Part shown: in pieces, positions 8,780-17,979 of the stretch | How positions within the stretch are numbered: position 1 is the stretch's first letter | Layout of the letters: each line of letters starts with the position of its first letter | Origin: Pannonibacter phragmitetus DSM 14782 | GTDB lineage: Bacteria; Pseudomonadota; Alphaproteobacteria; Rhizobiales; Stappiaceae | Direction: 5' to 3' | Assembly (NCBI RefSeq): GCF_000382365.1 | Contig: NZ_KB908215.1 | Span: forward strand, 868,001-932,000 | DNA: 64,000 nt | The notes under the pieces: model-generated | What the model saw: only the letters and a program-made list of their open reading frames with translations | Told to the model about the DNA's origin: nothing | Databases searched by the model: none | Translations under genes and position numbers: made by a program

Positions 8780-10243
8780 TCACCCTGCCGCCTCAAGCCC
8801 CGCCTGCTTCACCGCATCGTACCCCGCCAATGCCGCGGCACGTGCCGCAGCGTGATCGACGATTGGCCGGGGATAGGTGCGGCCCGGAATGACGCCTGCC
8901 GCCTTCAGGATGCGCTCGGGCGCTTCGTGCGGGCAGTGGAGGAATTCGTCCGGCAGCTTCGCAAGCTCCGGGCACCAGCGGCGCACATAGACGCCATCGG
9001 GATCGAATTTCTGCCCCTGCCCCACCGGGTTGAAGATGCGGAAATAGGGCGCGGCATCAGCGCCGCTGCCCGTCACCCACTGCCAGCTGGCGGAATTGTT
9101 GGCCAGATCCGCATCGAGCAGCGTGTCGCGGAACCAGGCCTCGCCATGGTGCCAGTGCAGGCGCAGATGCTTGACGAGGAAGGACGCGGCCAGCATGCGC
9201 ACCCGGTTGTGCATGTAGCCGGTGGCCCACAGCTCGCGCATGCCCGCATCCACCATCGGGTAGCCGGTCAGCCCCTTTTGCCAGGCCTTCAGCGCGGCCT
9301 CATCCTCCGCCCAGGGATAGGCATCGAAGGCAGGCTTCCAGTTGCGCTCGGGCAGATGCGGGAAATGGTAGAGCAGATGATAGGAGAACTCCCGCCAGCC
9401 GATTTCCGACAGGAATTTGTCGCGATCCTTCTGCAGGTGCCCATGCTGCTCCGTGTGGAAGCGGGTGGCCGTCCAGATCTGCCGGGGGGAGATTTCACCG
9501 AAATGCAGATGCGGCGACAGGCGCGAGACATTGGGCAGGTCCGGCCGGTTGCGCAGCTCGCCATAGCCATCAAGCCCTTCCGCAAGAAAGGCTGTCAGCC
9601 GTGCTGCCGCGCCCCTTTCGCCCGGCTGCCAGAGATCCAGCCAGCCCGCCGCCCAGTCCGGCTTCACCGGCAGCAGCGCGAAGTCTGAAAGCGGCAGAGA
9701 CTGACTGACCTGCGGAATGTCCAGCACCTCCGGCACCGGCAAAGGCGCCGCCACGGCTTTGGCGAGCGCCGCCCGCCAGAAGGGCGAATAGACCTTGAAG
9801 GGACCGCCGGTCTTCGTCTCCAGCTCCCATGGCTCATGCAGCAGCGAGCCGTTGAAGCTGCGCACCTCGACGCCGGCAGCCATGAGATCCGCCTTCAGCC
9901 GCTTGTCGCGGGCAATCGCATGCGGCTCGTAACACCGGTTCCAATGGATGGCAGAGGCACCCGTCTCCTTGATCAGCGCATCCAGCGCCTTGCCGGCGGG
10001 CCCGCGCATCAGCACCAGCCTGCCGCCCAGGCTTTCGTCGAGTGCCGCCAGCGCATGATGCAGCCACCAGCGGCTGGCGCCGCCCATCGGGTGGGTTTCG
10101 CCGCAGTCCTTCGGGTCTTCCAGAATGAACACCGGCACCACGGCGCCTGCCTTTGCCGCCTCGAACAGGGCCGGATTGTCGCCAAGGCGCAGGTCTTGGC
10201 GGAACCAGACGATCGTCGTGCGGTCACGTGGCTGAGAGGGCAT
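8780..10243 (-). CDS. phrB: deoxyribodipyrimidine photolyase
   Basis: A 487-residue class I CPD photolyase that uses blue light and FADH- to split cyclobutane pyrimidine dimers. The N-terminal alpha/beta antenna domain begins TTIVWFRQDLRLGDNP. The FAD-binding helical domain has SRLSPHLHFGEISPRQIW, GWREFSYHLLYHFP, MVDAGMRELWATGYMHNRVRM and DADLANNSASWQWVTGSG, with the Trp residues typical of photolyases rather than cryptochromes. The ATG at 10243 is favoured; a TTG at 10270 would add nine residues. It is divergent from moaA. Confidence 0.93.
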   Translation of the reverse strand: MPSQPRDRTTIVWFRQDLRLGDNPALFEAAKAGAVVPVFILEDPKDCGETHPMGGASRWWLHHALAALDESLGGRLVLMRGPAGKALDALIKETGASAIHWNRCYEPHAIARDKRLKADLMAAGVEVRSFNGSLLHEPWELETKTGGPFKVYSPFWRAALAKAVAAPLPVPEVLDIPQVSQSLPLSDFALLPVKPDWAAGWLDLWQPGERGAAARLTAFLAEGLDGYGELRNRPDLPNVSRLSPHLHFGEISPRQIWTATRFHTEQHGHLQKDRDKFLSEIGWREFSYHLLYHFPHLPERNWKPAFDAYPWAEDEAALKAWQKGLTGYPMVDAGMRELWATGYMHNRVRMLAASFLVKHLRLHWHHGEAWFRDTLLDADLANNSASWQWVTGSGADAAPYFRIFNPVGQGQKFDPDGVYVRRWCPELAKLPDEFLHCPHEAPERILKAAGVIPGRTYPRPIVDHAAARAAALAGYDAVKQAGLEAAG

Positions 10244-10420
10244 GGCAAGGCTGTCCGGGATAAATATCAAGTGGTTGTTTGTACGTCATTCCCCGTCTGT
10301 GAGATCACATTGCCGGATGCCATCTTGCCCTGACGGAAAAACCGTCTACGTTATTCCCCAACAAACAGAACGAAACATCGTCGCAGACACGGCCAGAGAT
10401 TGCTGATGAGGGAGAGACAG

Positions 10421-11437
10421 ATGAATGACGCCGCGGCCTTTCCGCGTATGACCGATCCGTTCGGCCGCGACATTTCCTATCTGCGCGTCTCGGTGACGGA
10501 CCGCTGCGATTTCCGCTGTGTCTATTGCATGGCGGAGGACATGACCTTTCTGCCCAAGCGCGAGGTTTTGTCACTGGAGGAACTGGACCGCCTGTGCAGC
10601 GCCTTCATCGGCAAGGGCGTGCGCCGCCTGCGGCTGACCGGCGGCGAGCCGCTGGTACGCAAGGGCATCATGGGGCTGATCCGCTCCCTTTCCCGCCACC
10701 TGCAGTCGGGTGCGCTCGACGAGCTGACGCTGACGACCAATGGCTCGCAGCTCGCCCGCTATGCCGCCGAGCTGGCGGATGCAGGCGTGCGGCGTCTCAA
10801 TGTCTCCGTCGATACGCTGGATGCGGACCGTTTCCGCGCCATCACCCGCTGGGGCGATCTGCCGAAGGTGATGGAAGGCGTCAAGACCGCCAAGGCGGCA
10901 GGCCTGTCGATCAAGATCAACATGGTGGCGCTTAAGGGCATCAACGAGGACGAAATTGTCCCGATGCTGGAATGGGCCCATGGCGAAGGGCATGACCTGA
11001 CGCTGATCGAGACCATGCCCATGGGCGAGATCGACGGCGACCGCACGGACCAGTATCTGCCCTTGAGCGAAGTGCGGGCGCGGCTCGCGGAGCGCTTCAC
11101 GCTCACCAGCATTCCCTACAAGACCGGCGGACCCGCTCGCTACATGCAGATCGAGGAAACCGGCGGGCGCATAGGTTTCATCACGCCGATGACGCATAAT
11201 TTCTGCGAAAGCTGCAACCGGGTGCGCATCACCTGCACGGGCATGCTCTACATGTGCCTCGGCCAGGACGACAGCGCCGACCTGCGCGCGCCCTTGCGTG
11301 CCTCGGAAGGCGATGAGCTCCTGTCGCGCGCCATTGATGAGGCCATCGGCCGCAAGCCGAAGGGGCACGATTTCATCATCGACCGGCGCACCAACCGCCC
11401 CTCCGTCTCCCGCCACATGAGCGTGACCGGTGGCTGA
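10421..11437 (+). CDS. moaA: GTP 3',8-cyclase MoaA
   Basis: A 338-residue radical SAM enzyme that starts molybdenum cofactor synthesis by converting GTP to 3',8-cyclo-GTP. The N-terminal cluster motif CDFRCVYC is present, followed by the SAM-site GGEPL. The second, C-terminal cluster is bound by CESC and a later Cys ([15 protein letters not shown]). The protein ends in the diagnostic Gly-Gly tail (SVTGG). ATG 10421 has GAGGGAGAGACAG just before it. No other moa gene is adjacent; it faces the MFS gene across 23 bp. Confidence 0.95.
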   Translation: MNDAAAFPRMTDPFGRDISYLRVSVTDRCDFRCVYCMAEDMTFLPKREVLSLEELDRLCSAFIGKGVRRLRLTGGEPLVRKGIMGLIRSLSRHLQSGALDELTLTTNGSQLARYAAELADAGVRRLNVSVDTLDADRFRAITRWGDLPKVMEGVKTAKAAGLSIKINMVALKGINEDEIVPMLEWAHGEGHDLTLIETMPMGEIDGDRTDQYLPLSEVRARLAERFTLTSIPYKTGGPARYMQIEETGGRIGFITPMTHNFCESCNRVRITCTGMLYMCLGQDDSADLRAPLRASEGDELLSRAIDEAIGRKPKGHDFIIDRRTNRPSVSRHMSVTGG

Positions 11438-11460
11438 GCGGAGGCTCTTCCTGCCCCATC

Positions 11461-12702
11461 CTAGACCCGTTCGCTGCGGTAGCAGGCGATGACGGACATG
11501 AGTGTCAGCGTCACGCAGCCGCCCATGACCACCAGCAGCGGCCAGACCGTGCCAGGATACATGCTCTGAGACAGCATCCAGGCCACCAGCGCCGAAACAC
11601 CGGCGCCAAGGCCGATCTGCATGCTGCCGGCAAGACCAGAGGCCGCGCCAGCCAGATCCGGGCGCACGCTGATGGCACCGGACAGGGCACTGGGCAGGCA
11701 GATGCCGTTGCCGAGGCCCAGAATGCACATGGGCAGGAACAGCGAGAAGGGGTGATAGATACCCGCCCCAAAGAGAGCCGCAGCCAGCACAACGGTAATC
11801 ACAGGCATCAGCGAGCCGATGGTGACCATGCGCAGCACGCCGATGCGTGCCGCAAAGCGGCCCGACAGGCCATTGCCGGCAATATAGCCGCCAGCCACCA
11901 TCATGAAATAGAGGCCCATGGTCAGCGGCGTCATCCCCAGCACCTGCGAGGCGATGAAAGGAGCCCCGCCGAGGAAGGCGAAATAGACGGCCGAGGTAAA
12001 CATGGAGGTGCAGGCATAGGCCCAGAACAGCCGCTCCCGGCTCAGCGCCCTGTAGCTCGCCAGAAGGCTTCTGAGGCTGGTGGTCTGGCTGCGGTCGTGA
12101 TGGGTCTCATGCAGGCAGGCCCAGGCCGCAAGTGTGACCGCAATGCCGATGGCCAGCATCAGGTAGAAGCCGCCCTTCCACCCGGCCACCCCATCCAGCG
12201 CCCCGCCCATGGCGGGGGCGAGCATGGGGCCCACCGCAAGGCCCATGGTGACGTAGCCGATCATGCTGGCGGCCTGTTCGCGCTCATAAAGATCGCGCAC
12301 GATGGCACGGCCCAGCACCAGCCCGGAACAGCCGCCCGCAGCCTGTACGATGCGCCCGAAAATGACGGTTTCGACCGTCGCCGCGGCCAGGCAGATGAGC
12401 GTGCCGATCACAAAGACGGCCATGCCGGTCACCACCACCGGGCGGCGGCCATAGCGGTCGGATATGGGCCCCAGCACAAGCTGTGACAGGCCCACCGCCG
12501 CCAGATAGAGCGACATGGTGAGCTGCACCTCGGCAGCCGTGCTCTCCAGCGCCTTGATCATGCCCGGCAGGGACGGCAGATAGATGTTCATCGCCAACGG
12601 GCTGATCGTGGAGATGGCAATCAGGATCGCCACCGGAGGACGGCGCCCGCCGGAGGGCGTCTGCCCGGCACCCTGCATCTGCGCGTTCGCGGCCGCATCC
12701 AT
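11461..12702 (-). CDS. MFS exporter, Bcr/CflA family
   Basis: A 413-residue, twelve-helix major facilitator. The loop 2-3 motif A appears as GPISDRYGRRPVVVTG, and the opening SPLAMNIYLPSLPGMIKAL is characteristic of the Bcr/CflA drug:proton antiporter subfamily (bicyclomycin, chloramphenicol and others). It follows the DMT gene with only three bases between stop and start, so the two are co-transcribed. Substrate unknown. Confidence 0.9.
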   Translation of the reverse strand: MDAAANAQMQGAGQTPSGGRRPPVAILIAISTISPLAMNIYLPSLPGMIKALESTAAEVQLTMSLYLAAVGLSQLVLGPISDRYGRRPVVVTGMAVFVIGTLICLAAATVETVIFGRIVQAAGGCSGLVLGRAIVRDLYEREQAASMIGYVTMGLAVGPMLAPAMGGALDGVAGWKGGFYLMLAIGIAVTLAAWACLHETHHDRSQTTSLRSLLASYRALSRERLFWAYACTSMFTSAVYFAFLGGAPFIASQVLGMTPLTMGLYFMMVAGGYIAGNGLSGRFAARIGVLRMVTIGSLMPVITVVLAAALFGAGIYHPFSLFLPMCILGLGNGICLPSALSGAISVRPDLAGAASGLAGSMQIGLGAGVSALVAWMLSQSMYPGTVWPLLVVMGGCVTLTLMSVIACYRSERV

Positions 12703-12705
12703 GGT

Positions 12706-13584
12706 TCAGCCCTGCCCCTGCTGCGAGAGCTTGCGCTCGCGGATGAAGGTATACACGCCGGTTGACACAACGATGGCGGTGCCAACCAGCGTCAGCGCAT
12801 CGGGAACCTCGCTCCAGACCATGTAGCCAATGAGAATGGCCCACAGGATGCTGGAATAGCGGAAGGGGGACACGACAGCGATATCCCCAAGCCGCATGGC
12901 GATGATGATGAAGATGTAACCGGCGAGGAGGAACAGGGAGCCAGCGGCAATGATGCCGAGCTGGCGGGCCGTCATCGGCTCCCACCCCTCGAAGATCACC
13001 ATCACCCCGCCCAGCGCCATGACACCGAAGCAGGTGACGAGTGTGACGCCGAATGTGGGAATGGCCTGCGGCATGCGCCGGGTCGAAAGATCGCGCAGCA
13101 CCATGCAGAACACGCCGCACAGGGCAACGAGCGACCATTCGTTGAAGCCAGACACACCCGGCCGGATGATGATCAGCACACCGGCAAAGCCGATGCCGAT
13201 CGCCGTCCAGCGCCGCCAGCCGACCGTCGCGCCGAGGAAGATGGCAGCTGCGGCCGTCACCAGCAGCGGCAGTGACTGCAGCACCGCGGTGATGTTGGCA
13301 ATCGGCAGATGGATGAGAGCCACCAGGTAGAAGAAGGTCGATCCCAGCTCGCCGAGCGTGCGAATAGCCACGGTCGGATGTGCCAGATGCCGGAACTCCC
13401 GGTGCACGCCCGTGGCGACCGATGCCGCATACATCAATGCACAGGCAAAAACGCTGCGCATGACGATGATCTGACCGAGCCGCAGCTCGTCATGAATGAA
13501 TTTGACGATGGCATCATTCGTGAGGAATGCAGCCATAGCCAGCAACATTGCCGTGATGGCCTTGCTGTTTTCTCGAAGATCCAC
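12706..13584 (-). CDS. DMT-superfamily transporter (EamA repeats)
   Basis: About 292 residues, ten hydrophobic helices arranged as two EamA repeats (first half from AMLLAMAAFLTNDAIVKF, second from SLVALCGVFCMVLRDLSTRR). Members export metabolites or drugs. The GTG at 13584 is preferred because AGGA lies eight bases upstream; an ATG at 13716 would add 44 non-homologous, hydrophilic residues. It forms a two-gene exporter operon with the Bcr/CflA gene downstream. Substrate unknown. Confidence 0.85.
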   Translation of the reverse strand: MDLRENSKAITAMLLAMAAFLTNDAIVKFIHDELRLGQIIVMRSVFACALMYAASVATGVHREFRHLAHPTVAIRTLGELGSTFFYLVALIHLPIANITAVLQSLPLLVTAAAAIFLGATVGWRRWTAIGIGFAGVLIIIRPGVSGFNEWSLVALCGVFCMVLRDLSTRRMPQAIPTFGVTLVTCFGVMALGGVMVIFEGWEPMTARQLGIIAAGSLFLLAGYIFIIIAMRLGDIAVVSPFRYSSILWAILIGYMVWSEVPDALTLVGTAIVVSTGVYTFIRERKLSQQGQG

Positions 13585-13731
13585 GTGACAATCCTGATCC
13601 GGGAGCGCCGGGCACGGAACAGGTGCCACAAGCGGAAGACGTGGGAAATCTTTCCCGCCTTTATGTGCAAAGGTCAACCTTCCAGCTGTGCCGCACTGCA
13701 AGAGGCAGCACGGCACAGGCGGAAAACGCCG

Positions 13732-14922
13732 TCAGTCGATCACGATGCGCGGCGGGGCGCGGCGGACCTCGCCCGTTTCACCCGTCACGCTGGCCCAGAC
13801 CTTCGCGGCAATGTCCCGGTAGACGGCGGCATGTGCGCCCTGCGGGTCAGCCATAACAATCGGCGTGCCAGCGTCGGAGTTGATGCGGATGTCCATGTCG
13901 AGCGGCACTTCACCGAGGAACGGCAGGTTCAGCCGCTCCGCCTCTGCCTTGGCGCCGCCATGGCCGAAGATGTCGTAGCGCTTGCCCGTATCCGGGGCGA
14001 CGAAATAGCTCATGTTCTCGATGATGCCGAGCACCGGCACATCGACGCGGCGGAACATGTTGAGCCCCTTGCGGGCATCGATCAGCGCCAGATCCTGCGG
14101 CGTGGAGACGATGACCGCACCCGACAGCGGCACCTGCTGGGCCATCGTCAGCTGGGCGTCGCCCGTGCCGGGGGGCATGTCGACCACCAGCACATCCAGC
14201 TCGCCCCAGGCCACTTCCCGCAGCATCTGGGTCAGCGCCGACATGACCATCGGCCCGCGCCAGATCATCGGCGTGTCTTCCTCGACCATGAAGCCGATGG
14301 ACATGACCTTGAGCCCATGACCCTCCAGCGGCTTGATGATGCGCCCGCTCACCGGCTCCGGCCGGCCGGACACGCCGAAGAGGCGCGGCACGGAAGGCCC
14401 GTAGATATCGGCATCCAGCACGCCGACCTTCAGGCCGTTGGCCTTCATCGCCAGCGCAAGGTTGGCCGTGGTGGTGGACTTGCCGACGCCGCCCTTGCCG
14501 GAAGCCACGGCAATGATATGCGCCACGCCCGGAACGCCTGCCTTGGCAGGCCCTGCGCCTTGCGGCTGCGGCGCGCGCGGCTGAGCAGCCGGCTGGGCAT
14601 GGGAGTGGCCATGAGCATGACCGTGAGCATGGCTGTGCGCCTGCGGCGCCTGAGAAGAGGCGGAGCCGGAGGCGCGCTCAGCCGTCAGCGCCACCATCGC
14701 CTTCTCGACGCCCGGCACGGCCTTCACCGCAGTCTCGGCGGCCTGACGCAGGGGCTCCATCTGGCGGGCCCTTTCCGCCGGCACCGTGATGGAAAAGGCC
14801 ACGCGGCCGTCAGAAACAAACACATCGGACACAAGGCCAAGCGATACGATGTCGCCGTTTCCGTCCGGGCCGGGAATGCGCGACAGCGCCTGATGCACTG
14901 CCGCCTTGATCTGTTCGCTCAT
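13732..14922 (-). CDS. mrp: Mrp/ApbC-type iron-sulfur carrier ATPase
   Basis: A 396-residue cytoplasmic P-loop ATPase of the Mrp/NBP35 family that carries Fe-S clusters to apoproteins. An N-terminal MIP18/DUF59 domain (residues 1-80) is followed by a linker with a His-rich run (about residues 96-108) and then the deviant Walker A SGKGGVGKST (about 141-150). Where many family members have a CxxC after NMSYF, this one reads NMSYFVAPDTGKRYDIFGHGG, without cysteines, a form I recall from alphaproteobacterial homologues. ATG with AGGA nine bases upstream. Divergent from cpdB. Confidence 0.92.
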   Translation of the reverse strand: MSEQIKAAVHQALSRIPGPDGNGDIVSLGLVSDVFVSDGRVAFSITVPAERARQMEPLRQAAETAVKAVPGVEKAMVALTAERASGSASSQAPQAHSHAHGHAHGHSHAQPAAQPRAPQPQGAGPAKAGVPGVAHIIAVASGKGGVGKSTTTANLALAMKANGLKVGVLDADIYGPSVPRLFGVSGRPEPVSGRIIKPLEGHGLKVMSIGFMVEEDTPMIWRGPMVMSALTQMLREVAWGELDVLVVDMPPGTGDAQLTMAQQVPLSGAVIVSTPQDLALIDARKGLNMFRRVDVPVLGIIENMSYFVAPDTGKRYDIFGHGGAKAEAERLNLPFLGEVPLDMDIRINSDAGTPIVMADPQGAHAAVYRDIAAKVWASVTGETGEVRRAPPRIVID

Positions 14923-15135
14923 GCTTATGGCGTCCTGTCTGCTTGCGGGCTTGTGCGAAGCACCCCGCTCTCCTTGTGCCGTAACTTATCCTCTCACCCG
15001 CCCCCGTCAATCGCACCAGGTGCCGCAACCGTCATTGCAGCGACAAGATTGCGGGCCTACAACTTGTCCCTGCAGGCTCCAGGCAGCCTGTCCTTCCCCG
15101 TTCCACAGGCCACGGCCTTGCGAAGAGATTTCGGC

Positions 15136-17115
15136 ATGAACGAGTTGCTATCACCCCGTCTCACCCGGCGCGGCCTGCTGCTGGGTGCAGCTGCCACCGG
15201 CTTTGCCGCCGCCCTTCACCCCTATTCCCTGCGTGCGCAGGAAGGCACGGCGCACCTGCGCCTGATGGAGACGACCGATCTCCATGTCCACGTGTTCCCT
15301 TATGACTATTACTCCGACAAGCCGGTGGACACCGCAGGCCTTGCCCGCACGGCCTCTCTGATCCGCGCCATCCGCAATGAAGCCACCAACTCTGTGCTGG
15401 TCGACAATGGCGACTTCCTGCAGGGCAATCCGATGGGCGACTACATTGCCTATGAGCGCGGCATGAAGGCCGGTGACCTGCATCCGGTGATCCAGGGCAT
15501 GAATGTGCTGGACTATGACGCGGCGACCTTGGGCAATCACGAGTTCAACTACGGCCTCGAGTTCCTCGACAAGGTGCTGGCTGGCGCCAATTTCCCGGTC
15601 GTCTGCGCCAACCTTGCCAAGGGTCAGCTTTCCGCCGGTCCGCGCAGCGACACCACGCTGCTGAAGCCCTATGTCATCGTCGACAAGACCATCCGCGACG
15701 GCTCGGGCAAGGACTATCCGATCCGTATCGGCTTCATCGGCTTCGTGCCGCCCCAGGTCATGAACTGGGACCGCAAGCATCTGGAAGGCAATGTCAACGC
15801 CCGCGACATCGTGGAGACGGCCAAGGCCTTCGTGCCGGAAATGCGCGAGCAGGGCTGCGACATCGTGATCGCCCTCTCCCACTCCGGCATCTCGGCCGAA
15901 ACCTATGCCGGCGGCATGGAAAACGCCTCGCTGCACCTCGCCGCTGTCGAGGGCATCGATGCCATCTTCACCGGCCACCAGCACCTCGTCTTCCCCGGCA
16001 CTGCCTTTGACGGCCTTGAGGGCGTGGACACGGACAAGGGCACGCTCTTCGGCAAGCCCGCTGCCATGGGCGGCTTCTGGGGCTCGCATCTGGGCGTCAT
16101 CGACCTGATGCTGGCGCGGGACGGCAACAGCTGGCGCATCACCGGCTTCAGCACCGAAGCGCGGCCGATCTACACGAAGGAAGGCCGCACGGTCACCCCA
16201 ACCGTGGACAGCCAGGACGATGTGCTGGACGCCGTGAAGGCCGAGCATGAGGCGACGCTTGCCTATGTGCGCCGCCCGGTCGGCAAGACCGACGCACCGC
16301 TGCATTCCTATTTCGCGCTGGTGGCCGATGACCCGAGCGTGCAGATCGTGTCGCAGGCGCAGATCTGGTACATCACCGAAATGCTCAAGGGCACCGAGTG
16401 GGAAAGCCTGCCGGTCCTTTCCGCTGCCGCCCCCTTCAAGGCAGGCGGACGCGGCGGCCCCGAATATTACACCGATGTGCCGGTGGGCGATGTCGCCATC
16501 AAGAACGTTGCCGATCTCTACCTCTATCCCAACACGGTTCAGGCCGTGGCCATCACCGGCAAGGATGTGAAGGAATGGCTGGAGCGCTCTGCCGGCATCT
16601 TCCGCCAGATCACGCCGGGCGCGAGCGACGAGATGCTGATCGAGCCCACCTTCCCGAGCTACAACTTCGACATCATCGATGGCGTCACCTATCAGGTCGA
16701 CCTGTCGCAGCCGTCGAAATATGGCGAAAAGGGCGAGGTGCTGAATGCGGAAGCGAACCGCATCGTCAACCTCGCCTACAACGGCGCACCGGTTGACCCG
16801 GAGCAGAAGTTCGTTGTCGTGACCAACAACTACCGTGCCAGCGGCGGCGGCAGCTTCCCGGGCATCAACGACAGCGTCGTCATCTTCGCCGGTCCCGACA
16901 CCAACCGCGATGCGCTGGTCCGCTACATCGTCGAGAAGGGCACGATCAGCCCCAGCGCCGATGACAACTGGACCTTCAAGCCCATGCCCGGCACCACGGT
17001 CCTGTTCGACACCGGCCCCGGCGGCAAGGCCCATGCGGCTTCCGTCAAGGGCGTGAAGATTGAACCGGCAGGCGACGGCGCCGACGGCTTCGCCCGCTAC
17101 CGCATCACGCTCTGA
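15136..17115 (+). CDS. cpdB: 2',3'-cyclic-nucleotide 2'-phosphodiesterase / 3'-nucleotidase (CpdB-type)
   Basis: A 659-residue periplasmic enzyme that hydrolyses 2',3'-cyclic nucleotides and 3'-nucleotides for phosphate and nucleoside scavenging. A twin-arginine signal (LTRRGLLLGAAATGFAAA) marks Tat export of a folded metalloenzyme. The N-terminal metallophosphatase domain has METTDLHVHV, DNGDFLQGNPMGD, LGNHEFNYG, ALSHSG and FTGHQH. The C-terminal 5'-nucleotidase substrate domain starts near residue 380. The ATG at 15136 gives the proper signal peptide; the much longer open frame upstream is only the antisense of mrp. A terminator-like hairpin follows. Confidence 0.93.
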   Translation: MNELLSPRLTRRGLLLGAAATGFAAALHPYSLRAQEGTAHLRLMETTDLHVHVFPYDYYSDKPVDTAGLARTASLIRAIRNEATNSVLVDNGDFLQGNPMGDYIAYERGMKAGDLHPVIQGMNVLDYDAATLGNHEFNYGLEFLDKVLAGANFPVVCANLAKGQLSAGPRSDTTLLKPYVIVDKTIRDGSGKDYPIRIGFIGFVPPQVMNWDRKHLEGNVNARDIVETAKAFVPEMREQGCDIVIALSHSGISAETYAGGMENASLHLAAVEGIDAIFTGHQHLVFPGTAFDGLEGVDTDKGTLFGKPAAMGGFWGSHLGVIDLMLARDGNSWRITGFSTEARPIYTKEGRTVTPTVDSQDDVLDAVKAEHEATLAYVRRPVGKTDAPLHSYFALVADDPSVQIVSQAQIWYITEMLKGTEWESLPVLSAAAPFKAGGRGGPEYYTDVPVGDVAIKNVADLYLYPNTVQAVAITGKDVKEWLERSAGIFRQITPGASDEMLIEPTFPSYNFDIIDGVTYQVDLSQPSKYGEKGEVLNAEANRIVNLAYNGAPVDPEQKFVVVTNNYRASGGGSFPGINDSVVIFAGPDTNRDALVRYIVEKGTISPSADDNWTFKPMPGTTVLFDTGPGGKAHAASVKGVKIEPAGDGADGFARYRITL

Positions 17116-17140
17116 GCGGCGGCCAGGAATCCGCATCCCT

Positions 17141-17177
17141 CCGGACGGCAAGGTGTATCGCGCCCCCTGCCGTCCGG
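17141..17177 (+). terminator. hairpin after cpdB
   Basis: A perfect 10-bp stem, CCGGACGGCA / TGCCGTCCGG, with a 17-nt loop, 25 bp after the cpdB stop. The following T tract is weak. Confidence 0.6.
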
Positions 17178-17193
17178 GCTTCCTCCGCTGCGT

Positions 17194-17208
17194 TGATAAC
17201 TGTTATCA
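17194..17208 (+). promoter_or_regulatory. probable ParD operator
   Basis: A perfect inverted repeat TGATAAC-T-GTTATCA, 38 bp upstream of the parD ATG. Toxin-antitoxin operons are usually autorepressed by the antitoxin at such a palindrome. Confidence 0.65.
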
Positions 17209-17246
17209 GCCCATGGTATGGTCCGGAACCATGTGAAGGAACCGGG

Positions 17247-17534
17247 ATGGCAAGCAGCGCAAATCTTGGTGACAGGCTGGAAGCCTATGTCACGAGCCTC
17301 GTGAAGCAAGGCCGCTACAATTCACGCAGCGAGGTTCTGCGTGAAGGCGTACGCCTTGTTGAAGAGCGGGAAAAGAAACTGGCCGCCCTTGATGCCGCCC
17401 TCAACCGCGGCCTTTCCGATGCCGATGCCGGGCGCAGCCAGCCGGTGGACGCGGTCGAGCGTGACCTTCTGGCGAAATACCGGCGCATGGCGGAAGTCCA
17501 GACAGAAGACCAAACAGAAGACCGGGACAAGTGA
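17247..17534 (+). CDS. parD: type II antitoxin, ParD family
   Basis: A 95-residue antitoxin. The N-terminal ribbon-helix-helix region reads LGDRLEAYVTSLVKQGRYNSRSEVLREGVRLVEERE, the hallmark of ParD/CopG-like proteins; the C-terminal half is a charged helix that would wrap the toxin. It overlaps the toxin start by four bases and is preceded by a palindrome. The ATG at 17247 is chosen since an alternative at 17193 would lie before the operator. It binds ParE and represses its own promoter. Confidence 0.9.
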   Translation: MASSANLGDRLEAYVTSLVKQGRYNSRSEVLREGVRLVEEREKKLAALDAALNRGLSDADAGRSQPVDAVERDLLAKYRRMAEVQTEDQTEDRDK

Positions 17535-17830
17535 TCGTCCTCATCACCGATGAGGCACGGACAGACCTTGACCGGATCGCGGCCTATATCGCGCAGGATA
17601 ACCCTGTCCGCGCTGTCAGCTTCGTACAGGAGCTTCTGGAAGGCTGCCGCTCTCTCTCCGCCATGCCGCACGCCTTTCCACTCGTGCCGCGGCATGCTGC
17701 AAGCGGCATACGCCGCCGTCCGCATGGGCGTTACCTGATTTTCTACCGGGTTGCCGGAGAGCGGATCGATGTTCTTCACATCCTCAACGGAGCGCAGGAC
17801 TATGAAGACGTCCTGTTTCCCGGAGACTGA
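17531..17830 (+). CDS. parE: type II toxin, ParE/RelE family
   Basis: A 99-residue toxin of the ParE branch of the RelE superfamily. Typical elements are TDEARTDLDRIAAYIAQDNPVRAVSFVQELLEGCRSL, followed by RRRPHGRYLIFYRVAGERIDVLHILNGAQDYEDVLF at the end. ParE toxins usually poison DNA gyrase. The GTG start overlaps the parD stop (GTGA), giving translational coupling. A strong terminator closes the unit. Confidence 0.9.
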   Translation: MIVLITDEARTDLDRIAAYIAQDNPVRAVSFVQELLEGCRSLSAMPHAFPLVPRHAASGIRRRPHGRYLIFYRVAGERIDVLHILNGAQDYEDVLFPGD

Positions 17831-17924
17831 CGTCGGCCACCCCGCCAGCAGAGTTGAGAGGTCCGGATTTGATCCATGCGGTTGCCGGGTGGTCCGGGCC
17901 GCCCTAGGTTGACATGCAACGGGT

Positions 17925-17957
17925 CGCCGCCGGTCACATCCGGCGGCGTTTTCTTTC
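17925..17957 (+). terminator. terminator after parDE
   Basis: CGCCGCCGG / CCGGCGGCG with a 6-nt loop, followed by TTTTCTTTC. It sits directly upstream of the next gene, which argues that the SDR starts at 17980 and not further upstream. Confidence 0.85.
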
Positions 17958-17979
17958 ACGTGCAGGAGGTGTTTTGCCC

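Noticed and set aside
10332-10346. Small hairpin GACGG-AAAAA-CCGTC upstream of moaA, considered as a Moco riboswitch part
   Set aside because: The region between phrB and moaA is too short and lacks the multi-stem structure of the Moco motif.
13309-15135. Long open frame joined in frame to the front of cpdB, making a 1268-residue ORF
   Set aside because: The upstream part is the antisense of mrp and part of the DMT gene; the Tat signal peptide begins at 15136, so this is a GC-rich shadow frame.
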